From Zymoseptoria tritici IPO323 (Eukaryota; Ascomycota; Dothideomycetes; Mycosphaerellales; Mycosphaerellaceae): a stretch of 64,000 nt of DNA. Positions 10,701-19,773 of the stretch are shown piece by piece. The notes beneath the pieces were generated by a model. The model had not been told where the DNA came from. It saw only the letters and a list, made by a program, of their open reading frames with translations, and did not search any database. Positions within the stretch are counted from its first letter, which is position 1, and each line of letters opens with the position of its first letter. The stretch spans positions 2,170,001 to 2,234,000 of the forward strand of contig NC_018216.1 in assembly GCF_000219625.1 (NCBI RefSeq). The letters are read 5' to 3'. The translations under genes were made by a program, and so were the position numbers.

Positions 10701-11672
10701 GACATCGAGGAATGCTCGTATGAACTTGAGAGCTTGTTCCCTTTCCACTCGAGCTTTGCTCTCCTTGACCAGGGATAGAATGACCAGATAGTCAGTGTGT
10801 AGTGCTCGTATCGTCTGAAGTGATTTTCGATCAGTAATGGCATATCGCATTACGCGGTATCCAGCTGCCACAACTTCCCGACTATCACTCAAGAGCATCA
10901 CCTGCATGCGAAGCCCAAATATTGACCACGCGAGATCATACTTCAACGTCGGATGCCGCCGGAACAAGTCGACCAAGTCGTTAGCCTGGTTGACGTAGTA
11001 ATCCGTTTGCATGTTCTCCACTTCCAATGCCTGCAAGATGTCCGCCAGAATATACGTCGGCGACTCCAGTTCAGGATCCTGTTGCTCCGCCGTTTCGTCC
11101 TGCATACGAAGCTGATCCTTCGATGGCTGCAATGGAGGCATGCGAAACAGCTGTGACAGCCTTCCCTTCGGACTGATCGGCTGCTCCTTACTCCGCTGTA
11201 TCTCTGCCTCCAAGTCCAACTTCAATTGCGCAATCTTTCGAGTGGACGTATTGAGCTGACTCTCAGCGGCCATCCTCTGGTCTCGCGCTTTCTTGGCATT
11301 CTTCGAGTTCAGAGCTTCAAGCAGGTTCTCTGTTCCTGCCTTTAGTCGTATCTGCTTCTCAATCTCTTGCCTGTACTCTTGCTGTCGCTGCTCGGACACT
11401 GCGGGGTCGATTGGACTGTCCTCCATTGCTGTGCCGTAGCTATTCGATCTCGTGAGGTCTGGCCTCGAATTGAACGATCTCAACTCCGTCGTGAAGCTTC
11501 CGGGCGGCTGTGCTGATCGGGCGTACGACATGCCGGGTTTCGCGGTCATGAAGCTCGCAGTGGAGAGCGATCCTCCCTCCTTCGCGGAGCGGGAGGGAGG
11601 TATGAGGACATTATTGTTCGAATATTGTGTGGTCAACGGTGGACCGTTTGTGCGTGAGGTTGGCTGCGTCAT
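7785..11672 (-). CDS. TSC11: TORC2 subunit Rictor/Tsc11/Ste20-type
   Basis: This is the scaffold subunit of TOR complex 2, which acts at the plasma membrane on actin, sphingolipid and AGC-kinase signalling. Single exon, 1295 residues from the ATG at 11672 (MTQPTSRTNG). The frame extends 7 codons upstream to a GTG, then hits a stop, so an extra 5' exon cannot be excluded. Order seen: a Ser-rich N-terminus; a charged coiled coil resembling an HR1 repeat (about residues 85-165); the Rictor N-terminal helical repeat region beginning YILADILQALEVENMQ; and the middle/V region around GLMILERWHIINMFYHIV, with TSLDYTLDSHPR and RILRKYAIESLDQAVIGG. It ends in an acidic tail of Asp/Glu/Ser. Length is typical of fungal Rictor. 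Confidence 0.93.
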   Translation of the reverse strand: MTQPTSRTNGPPLTTQYSNNNVLIPPSRSAKEGGSLSTASFMTAKPGMSYARSAQPPGSFTTELRSFNSRPDLTRSNSYGTAMEDSPIDPAVSEQRQQEYRQEIEKQIRLKAGTENLLEALNSKNAKKARDQRMAAESQLNTSTRKIAQLKLDLEAEIQRSKEQPISPKGRLSQLFRMPPLQPSKDQLRMQDETAEQQDPELESPTYILADILQALEVENMQTDYYVNQANDLVDLFRRHPTLKYDLAWSIFGLRMQVMLLSDSREVVAAGYRVMRYAITDRKSLQTIRALHTDYLVILSLVKESKARVEREQALKFIRAFLDVKNGTQEIHPAVARIVVAVADHSDDQLRSIAILTLAEMLLKEPMLVVNAGGISVLAEATGSGVYHAPETLLGPMLHLMDLPARRGVLRSGFEFSSAFATFTEPHFAHSLEEKLATSSRVIAAMFKSWSGLMTLSLHDFLPVRSVVSSLYIAEIRVRSATLDLLMDILRVEKRSWSQPFIGGRRLTTYARVANLNAEKDATNTQPAQNDTSQKMNLVQHFIAVALAVLLRQGLMEALLHAERDAPTDALRRRTNLVIAEVLKKASELLPSRWSAQLQTMPGLFDTALKFDNEDRYRALSTVYQVDKVNLKLWRSDPSTKTQTRSYEEQDNARARSGSKTQGNANMDEVQFRARILETGVLNSVNYIKWDWAIILELIEGPLANPKLLFEALEKSKFVHRLLKFLRPFQFRFSDASNTKANQRYVKMACTLAKTLLQTNEGANYLINNKTVRQLAECLAQLDSVSGITSKNPMFSPERLSETLVGGYFAMLGEMCSDPKGLMILERWHIINMFYHIVELKNRDDLIRCLLTSLDYTLDSHPRIILSKAMVAGSKQMRIMATRILRKYAIESLDQAVIGGCSAAWAIKLLVSQLYDPEIEVCEVAIKILEEACEDIMSLEYVVKCRPALDHLGEIGAPLLLRFLSTSVGYHYLDGLDYITREMDDWFLGRNDSYVTVVEASLARALADLPEKPQSALDETMGRREFGHVPPHFYRELTRTAEGCELLKAKGHFEEFTATIQDYAMEEEDPETILKVKGCLWAVGNVGSMELGAPFLEHSDVVKWIVQIAETSQVMTLRGTAFFVLGLISRSLHGQEILAEHGWDGTVNVMGESLGYVLPLDFDKLFSLRPFQTASQPNIAMIRSRPGAITDSDEGNMAILNAITKMGNTVLTNKALGELNSFKQKKASGFSDPGLFRKVMILLAGHQYRIPQYRFVIDMFDKAVLRKIVLEEDDDSSEEDDSDDGEGEGQEGDDD

Positions 11673-12423
11673 GTAGGGCGTTCCCCGGCTCACTGGCCGT
11701 CATCTGCACTGCGTCCTCTATCGCCGACCCCGACATGGACGTGGATTGGAAGGATTCCCCTGTACCATGTTTCGGTAGGAATTGCGAGTGTCTGATGAAG
11801 GGCAATGGCTGCTATTCAGGATAGGCGTAGTGCGCACGCATTCGTGGAGGCAATGTTCGGTATAGAATCGCGGAGGGAAGTCGAGTCGCGCTCTTGTTGG
11901 AGAGAGTCGTTGATCGAACCTTGGAAGTGATCCACGGGATGTTTGGTTCCAGCCAGGCGGCCCGCTATCGATAGCACAGGGCATCTTCACTTCGAGGGGT
12001 CGATCAAGACAGTCTAAGGTACACGTTACGATGAAATACTCCAGTTCGACAACAATACATGCAAACGGAGTTGCAGCCTCACGTCGAGCGAGGCGAACGC
12101 TATTGTGATGCTGCCAGGCTCATCCCCTACCGAAATGCAACATGCCCGATCTTCGAGACTGAGTATCCGCCAGCTCGGACCAGATCATCGGCCATCGCCG
12201 CGAGGACACACAGCTCGGTCTTCGCCGTGACCAGGTTGATAAGATACGCCATTCCCTTTGTATACCAGCAAAGTACAATTCTTCTTCTATCTCATCTTCT
12301 CTCCGTACTCACTGCGATTTCTTAGTCTCGCGTTACGACTCCCAATAGCTACAGCTACAGCTTCGAGATCGTCCATCTGGGAGACAACTTTAGGAAACAC
12401 CACATACGATCTGACACGCGATC
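11673..12423. promoter_or_regulatory. divergent intergenic region between TSC11 and uricase
   Basis: About 750 bp separate the two divergent start codons. The uricase side is rich in CTC/TTC/TCT between about 12280 and 12330, as in fungal promoters and leaders. No gene is supported and no consensus I can name stands out. Confidence 0.45.
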
Positions 12424-13382
12424 ATGGCCCACCTCAACTACGCTCGCTACGGCAAAGACAATGTCCGAGTCTACAAAGTCCAACGAAACACCGACGGCAC
12501 TCAAGACGTGACCGAAATGACCGTCTGCACACTCCTCGAAGGCGACATCAGTGCATCATGGACGCACGCCGACAACGCCAACATCGTAGCCACCGACACA
12601 CAGAAGCAGACCGTCTACATCAAAGCCAAGCAACATCCCGTCAATCCTCCCGAGCTCTTCGCCAGCATACTCGGACAGCACTTTATCGATCAATACAGCC
12701 ACATCCACGTTGCACATGTCAACATTATCGTCCACCGCTGGACGCGGATGGAAGTCGACGGCAAGCCACATCCTCACAGCTTTATGCGAGACGGGGCGGA
12801 GACTCGCGTGGTGGAAGCTGTCGTGAGACGAGGGAAGGGCATTAGCATCAGGAGTGGGATCAAGGGTCTTTTGGTTCTCAAGAGCACAGGAAGTCAATTT
12901 CACAGCTTCCATAGGGATGAGTATACACGTCTGCCCGAGACATGGGACCGTGTTCTCAGCACGGAGTCCGAAGCAGGGTGGCGTTGGAAGCATTTCTCTG
13001 GCGCGAAGGAGGTGGAGCAAGAGCAAGCTATTTTCGACAAGGCACACGCTGCAGCGAGGAAGATTACATTGGAGACTTTTGCAAAGGAGAGCTCGCCCAG
13101 CGTACAGAACGCTATGTACTTGATGGGCGAACAGATTTTGGCGGCAGTGCCGAAAGTGGAGGCTGTTGAATATAGCTTGCCCAACAAGCATTACTTTGAA
13201 ATTGGTGAGTTGGGGGAGTCCCGTCTCTGCTTGAGTTCGCTGCTAACAGTTTTGATACAGACCTGAGCTGGTACAATGGCTTAAAGAATACTGGCAAAGA
13301 CGCCGAGGTCTACGCTCCCCAGAGCGACCCCAATGGCCTGATCCAATGCACCATTACCAGGAAGGTAGCTTCGAAGTTGTGA
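12424..13382 (+). CDS. uaZ: uricase (urate oxidase), peroxisomal
   Basis: Oxidises urate to 5-hydroxyisourate, which leads to allantoin, in peroxisomes; part of purine catabolism. Exons are 12424-13204 and 13261-13382, with a 56-nt intron (GTGAGT, CTGCTAACA branch, ACAG), giving 300 residues, as expected. Recognisable motifs: YGKDNVRVYKV at the N-terminus (the catalytic Lys), DANANIVATDTQK-like segment SWTHADNANIVATDTQK (catalytic Thr), GQHFIDQYSHIHVAHV, the substrate-binding block around LLVLKSTGSQFHSF, and NKHYFEIDLSWY with NPNGLIQ-type ending across the splice site. The protein ends in ASKL, a classic PTS1. The gene is convergent with uL13m. Family genes are often nitrogen-regulated, but I did not identify GATA-site clusters. 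Confidence 0.96.
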
Positions 13383-13653
13383 TGCTTGGATGCTTCAACT
13401 TGCGAGAGCAGCGGTGTTGGGCAGCAGCCAGTCCCTGAGCCTTCATGTCCCAGAGGCGTCTGGAGTTCGATACGCTCCGATAGAATACCAAATCTCGAAT
13501 CGAGATCACGATACCCAATGCAAAGACTCATTACAATGCTCTGCCCGTCTCGTCGATGCCTGCTCGTTCCTGTACAACATTTCTCCCATAACGCCATGCT
13601 TTCGCGCAGACTGAGGATCATTCCTTGGTACATTCAATCGCTTCCTCAACCCA

Positions 13654-14237
13654 TCATTGCGCTGGCGGTGAACTTGACGAGCTGTCGAAAGTCTTTTGCC
13701 CCTGCAATGTCGCCTGCACTTCCGGTAATTGTGCTATATTCGTTGTCGGCGTCTGAAGCAAATTCTGCTTGTATGGATGTACCAATCCCTCGAAACCTGT
13801 AAACATGTCAGTCCGCCCATCCTTATTAGCATGCCCACCACTCCATCACACTCACACTTCAACCTTGCCATCCTCTCATCTCGTAATCGATTCTTCGGCA
13901 GCATGCCTCGCACCGCTCTCCGCAATACCTCTCCGCCTCCCCACTTCGCCATCATCTTGTCCATCGTGATCTCCTTCAAACTACCCGGCCGTGTCGTATG
14001 GGAGTAGTACTTCTTTTGAAACCGCTTCTTTCCCGTCGTGTGTAAGTCATGGCATCCTACTGCCACGACGTAGTCGCCGCAGTCTGATGAAGGGTCGTAG
14101 ATCGGTTTGTGCTTGCCCATGAGGCATATTGCGATTTGTGAGGCTAGTCGGCCGAGAGGGCGGGGATCGGCGCCGACGTCGAGGAGGTGCCAGGAGCGGG
14201 AGTATGCCAGTCGTGTTTTGCCTATGTATTGCGACAT
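13654..14237 (-). CDS. MRPL23: mitochondrial large-subunit ribosomal protein uL13m
   Basis: Structural protein of the mitochondrial large ribosomal subunit, L13 family. Exons are 13856-14237 and 13654-13796, with a 59-nt intron (GTGAGT donor, CTGAC branch, TTTACAG acceptor), giving 174 residues. Family marks: WHLLDVGADPRPLGRLASQI, LMGKHKPIYDPSSDCGDYVV, the TGKK block (HTTGKKRFQKKYYSHT), and AVRGMLPKNRLRDERMARLK. Downstream of the splice the chain continues CFEGLVHPYKQNLL, like the L13 C-terminal LKVYxGxxHPH segment. The N-terminus is short, so import may use an internal or minimal signal. Without splicing the frame would diverge after MARLK, which supports the intron. Confidence 0.92.
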
Positions 14238-15247
14238 GGTGGGTGGTGATGCGTCCGGGAATGTGCTGGTCGATGGCGAAGGGAGTCTTCAATGTGCAAT
14301 TGGAGATGGAGGTCGAAGGCTTCGGCAGGACTTCGGTCCGCGACTCTCTTGCCAGCAGCTCACCTCACTTCTCGGCGACCTCCTTCATCACGACCAGACC
14401 ATTACCATCTCTTCTACATTCCGAGAGCCTCTATCGTCCATCCTTCTTGACCACACGGCAAACTGAAGGGATGGACCTGGTCTTCAACGAACTGCTCGCC
14501 CTTCGCCGTGCCAACATCAAGCTTCACTCACGCCGGAACAACAGCAAGATCGAGTCAGACCGACTTACCCTGAGACTCTGCCAAATGCCATCACATCTTC
14601 AACTGGCTATACCAGACCCCAAAACTTGATTGTTGAGATGACTGTCTCAGATCTTGCTGGGCACTGGGCATTATGGAATAAATTATAGGGCCCCCATCGC
14701 GAATCACCCACGGGCCGGCCAGTTTCACATGGGTGTTCCTGAAACACGATGAACTCTTGCGTTCGAACGGTCTTCTCACGCGGCCTATTCATCCGGCAAT
14801 GACTCCGGGCGGAAACTGTGGGGGTTTCCGACCCCGAAACACCCATCTCGACCGCATGTCTCTCTCTCGTATATAAGCCAGGCTGGTCACAGATCGTCGA
14901 CTGGCTGATGCGGTAAGTCCTTAATGTCTTGGTGACACAGAATCCATCAGTCTCTGCGAAACTGCTCGATCTTCTGTTGAGTATTGCCGCCACGAACGTA
15001 ATCGGCAATGCTCACCCCGGCCTTGCCAACTTATCACCGCCCCAGGTCCCGGTTTCTTGCACATTCAGTTTGTGGCTAAGCTCGGTCCACGTGCGTTACT
15101 CAAGCCTAATCAGCCCATGTTTGATCTCGCTATACCAACGGGGTGACGGAGGCTCAAAAGCGGGAGACAGCTAGATGATTTCCCACGGTGGCCTTATATC
15201 CAACATGCAAGTCCCTCCTCTCATCGCTCTGACACATTCTTTTCATC
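14238..15247. other. intergenic region with a TATA-type promoter
   Basis: About 1 kb between the divergent uL13m and membrane-protein genes. No gene is supported; several open frames occur on both strands, but they lack family resemblance and consistent splicing. A clear TATATAAG lies at 14870-14877, and a weaker TTATATCC near 15192-15199, about 50 bp before the next ATG. Confidence 0.45.
14870..14877 (+). promoter_or_regulatory. TATA box candidate
   Basis: TATATAAG preceded by a CT-rich stretch (TCTCTCTCTCG) on the plus strand. It lies about 370 bp upstream of the next plus-strand start codon, so it would imply a long leader or an unannotated upstream transcript. The call rests on sequence match alone. 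Confidence 0.35.
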
Positions 15248-17450
15248 ATGGCTTTGATACCGCGGGCGGCGTCGAGCTTCATTCATTACGAACAAATTCC
15301 ATTCATTGTCTTTACCATCATCTTGATGGTCATTACTCTTTTGTCGACCTGCTTTGGCATACATAGGAGAATATCGGTTTCAGGGAAGCTGTTGGTGGAA
15401 GATGGTAAGTTTTTACAGCATGTCGCAATCACATTTCGCTGACAATACTGCTAGTATTCGCGCTCCTCGCCACGGTGAGAAAGCAATGCAAAGCCATCCA
15501 AAGAGATCGCATACTCATCAATTGATCCAGATCGCTGCTCTAGCGCTATCGTCCACATTCACGATCGGTGAGAATTCCCTCGACTTCTAGATTACCGTTA
15601 TGAAGTCGCTGATCCGATCCAGCAACGTTCTATGGTGTTGGAAAATCAAGTGAGGCGCCGAGAATTCTTCGTCTTGGTCGAGCACGGACTGACGGACATG
15701 CTCAGATGATGACCTTAACGATGGCGACAATCTTGAGATCATACGCAAGGTTTGTTGTTCGCCATTGATATTCGTATAAATCTGGCTGACTTCTGCAACA
15801 GGTTTCAGTGGTGGCATTGTACTCGTACATCGCCGCTGTGCTCTTTCTCCGGACGTCATTCCTTCTACTCTATCTTCGCCTGGATCGACGAATAATCATG
15901 CGCTGGATCGTTCTCGCTTTGTCTCCGGTCGTGCTCACGCAAACTTGCTCTTTGGTCATCGGTGCAGCATTTTCATGCGCACCACCGACTCTGATCTGGA
16001 CGACGAGCATTGCCTCATCTGGTCGATGTTGGACGTCCGGATCAATACAGACTTTTCTGAACGTCAGTGGCATCCTTGTCTCTGCAGTGGACGCTTCGAT
16101 ACTTGCCGCGTCACTGAGTATGGCAGGAACAAGAAGGGGTCTCAGGGTACGTGTGTTGATGTGCTCATGTCTTGAACACTTGCTGACATCACCAGGCCAA
16201 GAAATGGTCCGTGATCGTTCCATTTGTGCTGGGCGCTCTCACTATCATCGGTAAAGCTTCGAACACGTCGCAGAAAACCGTTGCACTGCTGACTGTATGT
16301 CCACAGCTGGCTGTGTCAGATGCTACTACGCTTGGACTCTCGTGGACGCCAATCATCCGTATCGAAAAGTCGCATTCCCTGCCATGTTCGCTCAGGTTGA
16401 AGTCCATCTGGGTACGAACTTTGCCCGTCGTGAGCTGCCTACACTACTGATCACTTCCTAGCCTTGATTTGCTGTTCAGTATTGACAGTTACCGGACTTC
16501 TCCCTCTAGCTCTCAAGGAGATCAGCCGACGAAACACTCTTGCTTTACCCCCGGCAAGGCCCTGGTCTGTGCCATTCCGGCTTGGTCAGACTCCGCCGTT
16601 GACGCCAAAAGCTGTTCTGCAGCCGCAAATGACCATGGCCAAGAATTCAAAGCAAAGACTGCAGCTCACCATACCAGAGCGACCGTTGTTACGGTCTGGT
16701 CCGACTTCAGATTCGCCGCAAATCACATCCGCTGTCTCTCCCATGTCTGCTGTGTACGATCAGGAGTCCCCCACTCTCGGAGGATCTTCTCCGCGGTGGA
16801 AAAATGAGGAGCTCTGGAGTAGCGTACCCGCGTCTCCGGACACGATTAAATCGGTGAACTTCTCCAGACCGAGGTTCATGCCAATGAGAAGTGGGAAGAC
16901 GCCAGTGCTGGTCAGGATACCGAGCCGATCTGGAACGTCGAGCAGTACTTACTCGCAAAGCACTGTCACGGCACAAGCTCCAGAGAAGGCCCAGGACGGG
17001 GAGAGCAATGTTCGCACTGCATATTCCAACGCCAAAAGATGGAGCTATAGCCGGCGATTCCCAGTGAAGCCGTCAAACAGCGCTCCCAGTAGTACCACGA
17101 ACACAACTCCGGTCATTGCTCTTTTTCCCAAGGACGCTCCCCAACTGCCACCCTTGCGTCTTTCCGTTGACAGTGCTCGGACGAGGAACTCCTCAAGGCC
17201 GGTCACCGGAAGGAGCAGTACAGTTCCATCCATTGCCGAAGTCCACGAGCTTGAAGCTCGACCACGGCCGTGGGTCCCTCGACGGACCAATTCCAATGTT
17301 TCTACGACATCGTCGATACACTTGAGCGTGAGGATGCCCAGTATTGAGGGCCGATTGGAAGGGCAGGCCCCTTGGATTTACGATGCGGCCGGGAAGGTGA
17401 TTGTCCCGCAGAAGCAGAAGCGGTCAATGTCCCTTCACAGCGCTGGTTGA
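15248..17450 (+). CDS. seven-helix integral membrane protein (fungal rhodopsin-domain type)
   Basis: Nine exons: 15248-15404, 15455-15474, 15531-15567, 15623-15649, 15706-15749, 15802-16146, 16196-16250, 16307-16411 and 16462-17450. Introns are 49-56 nt with good GT/AG and CTGAC/CTAG-type 3' ends, giving 592 residues. The N-terminal ~280 residues carry about seven hydrophobic segments (IPFIVFTIILMVITLLS; VFALLATIAALALSS; VALYSYIAAVLFLRTS; IVLALSPVVLTQTCSL and more). Family-like marks are the conserved charged position after helix 1 (LLVED), the LLYLRL segment, CAPPTLIW with a later GRCW, and VEVHLGALICCSVL at helix 7. This fits the fungal rhodopsin-domain family related to Pth11-like receptors. 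The last ~300 residues are a Ser/Pro/Thr-rich cytosolic tail. Ligand and function are unknown. Confidence 0.82.
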
Positions 17451-17820
17451 TGATGATGTTATTAGCGGATGGATTAATGGCCCCTAGCTTTGCTTATACA
17501 CGATCATAATGTCTTACGCTTTTCATGCTTTCATGATACTGCCTTTGCCACTTTGGTCGGTTCCGCTTCGTTTATGACATGCCCTAGAAGAGTGAGCTGT
17601 TTCCACACAAACTGGCCTGAATTCATCATAGCCGTCCACCATTGCCACATCTTCAACTCCTTCTTCAGGTGTCGGAATCGGAATGATACGGGGCCGAAAT
17701 GTGAGAATGAGTGCTGAGTCATCTGCGATTCGGCGAGTCGACGATCATCACTCCAAAGCCGAGCATCTTTCTACTTTTTAGCCATCGACATCAAGCATCT
17801 CGCCATCCACGTCGCGCACC

Positions 17821-18284
17821 ATGGCTCACCGCATAATAACTCAAATGGCCTTTACCGGCGCCCGGGTACTTGGTCGAGCATTTACTGAAGCATACAAGCA
17901 AGCATCCGCCTCTCAGGTACATTCATCCGCACTCTACGCCCTCGAGAAAGCCTTCCCTCTGACTCTCAACACCAGAAATACGCGCAAGCAGGCCAGACCG
18001 GCGCAAACACCCTATCATCAGCAGGCTTGACCCTCAGCGAAGCCTGCCAAATCCTCAACGTTCCTCCTCCGAAAGCCGGCACGACAGATCTCGTCAAAGT
18101 CCACAACAACTTCAAGCGACTATTCGACCTGAACGACCCGAAGAAAGGCGGCTCATTTTACATCCAAAGTAAAGTGCTACGCGCGCGGGAAAGATTAGAG
18201 CTGGAGGTACGTGAAGCGGAAGCGGCGAAAGAACGAGAAGACGAGAAGAAGCACGGCTGGAGGCCGAAGCTGTACAGAGATTGA
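17821..18284 (+). CDS. PAM16: mitochondrial import motor subunit Pam16/Tim16
   Basis: J-like protein of the presequence-translocase-associated motor; it binds Pam14 and restrains its stimulation of mtHsp70 at the inner membrane. Exons are 17821-17916 and 17976-18284, with a 59-nt intron, giving 134 residues. Family marks: MAHRIITQMAFTGARVLGRA at the N-terminus (hydrophobic anchor), EAYKQASASQ, LTLSEACQILNV, and the J-like core FKRLFDLNDPKKGGSFYIQS followed by KVLRARERLELEV. As known for Pam16, the core has DLND in place of the J-protein HPD. The canonical filamentous-fungal tail GWRPKLYRD ends at TGA 18282-18284. A second splice route would replace the last 25 residues (see the intron candidate at 18207-18356). 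Confidence 0.93.
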
Positions 18285-18356
18285 AATGATATACCGCGTT
18301 GAGAAGGGTATGTGACAAAAGTCCCGAGCTGACGACAATCTTTCTGCTCTTTGTAG
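18207..18356 (+). other. alternative intron in PAM16 (with a nested 49-nt intron)
   Basis: A GTACGT donor at 18207 sits in phase 0 within PAM16 exon 2. The acceptor TTTGTAG ends at 18356. Joining 18206 to 18357 keeps the frame open for 28 more codons to TGA 18441-18443, giving a Gln/Pro/Ser-rich tail (AQRLKSQTQQAPP...). A shorter intron with a strong GTATGT donor at 18308, CTGAC branch and the same acceptor lies inside it, and would sit in the 3' UTR of the canonical form. Confidence 0.5.
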
Positions 18357-18443
18357 GCGCAAAGACTGAAATCGCAAACTCAGCAAGCTCCGCCTTCGAC
18401 ACCACCTCCGGGCTCGGAGTCGCCGCCACCACCGTCTAGTTGA

Positions 18444-19654
18444 GACCTTCTCCGATATACCCATACGATTTTCAAGGCATAGCGAGGCGTTTCGAGCGAT
18501 TTGGGGAGATTTGCATGGGCATGGATGGGAGGCGGGTCATGCATGGCGATGTTATTGAAAGAGGTGTAAGATTTTGAGGACAGCTCTCCGCTCTAATGCC
18601 GTGCCGGCGCCACTGCACACGATTATCGGCCATAGCGGCTAGCGGTACAATGGCTACGGGAGCGGGACAGCTGTGTTGTATCGATAGAGCTGAGGAGATT
18701 CGAATGTACACTTTGCAGATCGGACTGGCTGGTGGTCGTGTGGTGGTACAGGACGATTGCTGTAATGGTGTTGCTGGAGAGCGGGCACGCATCTAGCGTT
18801 TCGCAATGTTCCAGCGCAATAGCGAAGAAGGTATGGGCAGACCGGTAGAAGGTCAAGAGCGGGGCGGACTCCACGGGTTGAGGAGGCTGAGAAAGAGGGT
18901 CAAAGCAGACATTGGTGGCCGCAACGAAACTGAGAGGATCATGGATGTCCTCTGCTCGAAGATCCTAGCAGCCCACGAGAAGTCGAAAGAGACATCAATC
19001 AATTCCATGCGACACAACCAGCCCACAGCTATCGACACTCGAACCATCTCTATCCCAAGGCGCGCTTGATCTCAATGATCGCTTTACAGCGGACTGAGGA
19101 GATCATAACACGCAAGTCGATCGTATTATGACATGCAGAGAGTTTCCCGTCGTCCCTTCGTCAGCATCGCTGGCTTGATCATTAGCAGAGATGAACTTCC
19201 CTGCAGTCGCGACGATACATCTCGCTGGATGCATTGCACATCTTTCCACCGCAAAGTTCTCGTCTTTGTTGCGGACTACATGAAGCAGAAGAGACAATCC
19301 TTCCAGAACCGTGCAGACGTCGAAAGCAAAGTCTTCTCGGTCGTTTTCGATGTCTCTACTATTCAGTCCCGCTGCAAGGCGACAATTGCTCGCACGGGAA
19401 ACTCGTCGTCACCAAAATGCCGTTCCTTCCTCATAATTCGACTGATGTCCCAAATAGGCAACTTTGGCTTGGCAAAAGCCCAACCTCAGCTTGCCAACGA
19501 AGGCATCGAATAAAAGCTGATATATCTCCACCATATCTCGTCCGTTCGTGACGGATGGTGGCTCAAAACGATCGTCGTGAGCTGCCACAAAAGTTCATGG
19601 AAGAACTCAGCATGCAAAGGGAGTGTTGTCCAAAACAGAAGCTCGTCAAGCGAG
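18444..19654. other. no supported gene
   Basis: Short open frames exist on both strands, but none shows a recognisable family or a convincing exon structure. The region lies between PAM16 and the tRNA and may hold the PAM16 3' UTR. Confidence 0.4.
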
Positions 19655-19659
19655 AAAAA
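19655..19659 (-). terminator. RNA polymerase III terminator (T5)
   Basis: On the minus strand, TTTTT lies 15 nt after the tRNA 3' end. It directly follows the short inverted repeat GTTGAGATCAAC. A run of four or more T is the usual Pol III stop signal in fungi. Confidence 0.6.
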
Positions 19660-19688
19660 GTTGATCTCAACGATCGACCCAGACGGGA

Positions 19689-19742
19689 CTAAGAGCATGT
19701 TAGTACCCGGATGTACCAGAGACCGTCGGATTTACTGCATAC
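19689..19742 (-). other. spliceosomal-type intron candidate inside the tRNA T-loop
   Basis: 54-nt insert between tRNA positions 59 and 60. On the minus strand it begins GTATGC, contains the perfect branch-site consensus TACTAAC 11 nt before its end, and ends CTCTTAG. Its length falls in the range of the protein-gene introns in this window (46-70 nt for most). Removing it exactly restores T-loop TTCGAGT and the T-stem GCGGG/CCCGT plus the 3' half of the acceptor stem. Confidence 0.65.
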
Positions 19743-19764
19743 CTCGAACCCGCAATCTTTGCCA

Positions 19765-19773
19765 GGCGAATAA
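19765..19773 (-). other. tRNA intron at canonical site 37/38
   Basis: Nine nucleotides (TTATTCGCC) interrupt the anticodon loop directly after G37, the normal position for eukaryotic nuclear tRNA introns removed by tRNA endonuclease. Taking it out gives a 7-nt loop closed by a fully paired 5-bp stem. Confidence 0.65.

Noticed and set aside
14129..14629. Plus-strand open frame across the uL13m start and upstream
   Set aside because: Overlaps the uL13m coding region in antisense, with no motif of its own.
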